The notes under the pieces are model-generated. The model saw only the letters and a program-made list of their open reading frames with translations. It ran no database searches and was not told the origin of the DNA. Positions 63,205 to 64,000 of a stretch of 64,000 nt of DNA are shown one piece after another; position 1 is the first letter of the stretch; each line of letters starts with the position of its first letter. The stretch spans positions 1-64,000 of the forward strand of contig DAOUGQ010000021.1 in the NCBI GenBank assembly GCA_034429195.1, given 5' to 3'. This stretch comes from UBA4782 sp034429195. GTDB lineage: Bacteria > Chloroflexota > Anaerolineae > Anaerolineales > Anaerolineaceae. Position numbers and translations under genes: made by a program.

Positions 63205-64000
63205 TGGTCGAAGAAGACTTGGTGAAGAAAGTTGTAGAAGCGGTGATGGCTGGCAGCGGATACAACAGCATCAGCCGTGACCTGATCATCCGCATTGCAA
63301 CCCGTGAGATTGCCAAAGGGAGAGCTTTCAAAGACAGCGTAAAAGCCACACGCACAGTGTTGCATCAAATTGGCGGAGCGTATCTTCCTGTTAACCCGCC
63401 TTATGACCTCTGGGCAAAAGAACTGGCGGATTTATCTCGGCTTCCCAGCGATCCTGCTCTGCGTACATTTTGCGCACAAAAGATGCAGATGCATGCTTCC
63501 ACCCGCGAACGCCTTCCTTTTTTGGAAGATTTTGCCAACCTCATTCGTGAGAATGTTGGCGAGATTGGCTCCTTACTTGACCTGGCTTGCGGGTTGAATC
63601 CCTTGGCATTGCCCTGGCTCCCGATGAAAGCCAATGCTCAGGTGTATCTATGCGACATCTACACGGACATGGTTACATTCGTGGATACATTTCGCCAGCA
63701 TCTCGGGTACGCCGGCTCCAGCCAGGTGTGCGACCTGACAGGCGAGATTCCTGATCACTCTGTTCAGGTGGCGTTTCTCCTCAAGACAATCCCATGCCTT
63801 GAAAATATACAGAAAACAATCGGTACTCGCCTTCTGGAAGGTATACAGGCTGAAACTCTGGTGGTAACATTTCCTGCATACAGCCTGGGGGGACGCAGTA
63901 AAGGGATGCGCCAGACATATTCAGCTCATTTCGATGATCTTGTGGCTGGGAAGCCCTGGGAAATTAGAAAGTTTGAATTCGGAAATGAGCTTGTGTACAT
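63204..64000 (+). CDS. ArmA/Rmt-type 16S rRNA (guanine-1405-N7) methyltransferase homolog, 3' end outside window
   Basis: An unbroken 265-codon frame from the ATG in TGATG reads through to the window end. It matches the aminoglycoside-resistance Rmt family along its length: HASTRERL (97-104), SAM-binding DLACGLNPLAL (126-136), CDI at 150-152, FLLKTIPCLE (191-200), and FPAYSLGGRSKGM (223-235), with FGNELVY near the end. Family enzymes methylate N7 of G1405 in the 30S A-site and block 4,6-disubstituted deoxystreptamines such as gentamicin. The frame begins at the last base of the TGT stop, so the two are coupled. The last residues are missing. Confidence 0.88.
   Translation, partial: MVEEDLVKKVVEAVMAGSGYNSISRDLIIRIATREIAKGRAFKDSVKATRTVLHQIGGAYLPVNPPYDLWAKELADLSRLPSDPALRTFCAQKMQMHASTRERLPFLEDFANLIRENVGEIGSLLDLACGLNPLALPWLPMKANAQVYLCDIYTDMVTFVDTFRQHLGYAGSSQVCDLTGEIPDHSVQVAFLLKTIPCLENIQKTIGTRLLEGIQAETLVVTFPAYSLGGRSKGMRQTYSAHFDDLVAGKPWEIRKFEFGNELVY

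Overview
This 64 kb window looks like chromosomal DNA of a Chloroflexota bacterium, most likely class Anaerolineae. This is inferred from gene content, with no marker-gene placement: a sortase fused to Ig-like repeats with an LPxTG-like motif beside its own catalytic domain, Thr-Pro-rich linkers on secreted proteins, PD40 beta-propeller lipoproteins, a fused PyrF-PyrE enzyme, and HlyD/MacB-type exporters in an apparently single-membrane cell. I found no rRNA, tRNA, CRISPR array, transposase or phage module.

Layout. (1) 1-8.9 kb: the 3' end of a surface sortase, a membrane protein, a GNAT/VOC pair, then an A+T-rich, gene-poor stretch holding a cupin, a decayed second copy of the membrane-protein gene, and two nuclease genes (NucS-like PD-(D/E)XK and McrA-like HNH) that look like acquired defence genes. 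(2) 8.9-14.6 kb: a TetR gene divergent from a four-gene catabolic operon (class II aldolase, class III aminotransferase, MFS transporter, FGGY kinase) with a near-perfect operator between them. (3) 14.6-24 kb: DUF72, a broken hydrolase, an AbrB-ABC operon behind a 34-bp palindrome, a nitrilase-family amidase, about 1.1 kb of gene debris, and an ECF sigma / anti-sigma / three-gene ABC operon. (4) 24-46.9 kb: metabolic and housekeeping singletons, including a CAT-family acetyltransferase that appears to start at AUC and a radical SAM gene that looks leaderless. (5) 46.9-51.7 kb: a pyrC-pyrB-pyrFE operon with a strong promoter and an intrinsic terminator just before pyrC (likely attenuation), ending in an M48 protease. 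(6) 52-61.9 kb: a two-component system divergent from an operon of three tandem HlyD-like adaptors, a MacB-type ATPase and permease, and a small exported protein with an LTxxQ motif; together it resembles an envelope-stress export system. (7) 62-64 kb: a divergent tRNA-guanine transglycosylase paralog overlapping a gene for an ArmA/Rmt-type 16S rRNA methyltransferase that runs off the window.

The most interesting items are the Rmt-type methyltransferase coupled to the TGT paralog, the uncharacterised aldolase/aminotransferase/kinase pathway, the triple-adaptor export locus with its conserved cysteine pair, and several specific expression signals (AUC start, leaderless start, attenuator, two large operators). 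Start codons were moved from the longest open frame where a Shine-Dalgarno, an overlap with the neighbour or the family's N-terminus decided it.
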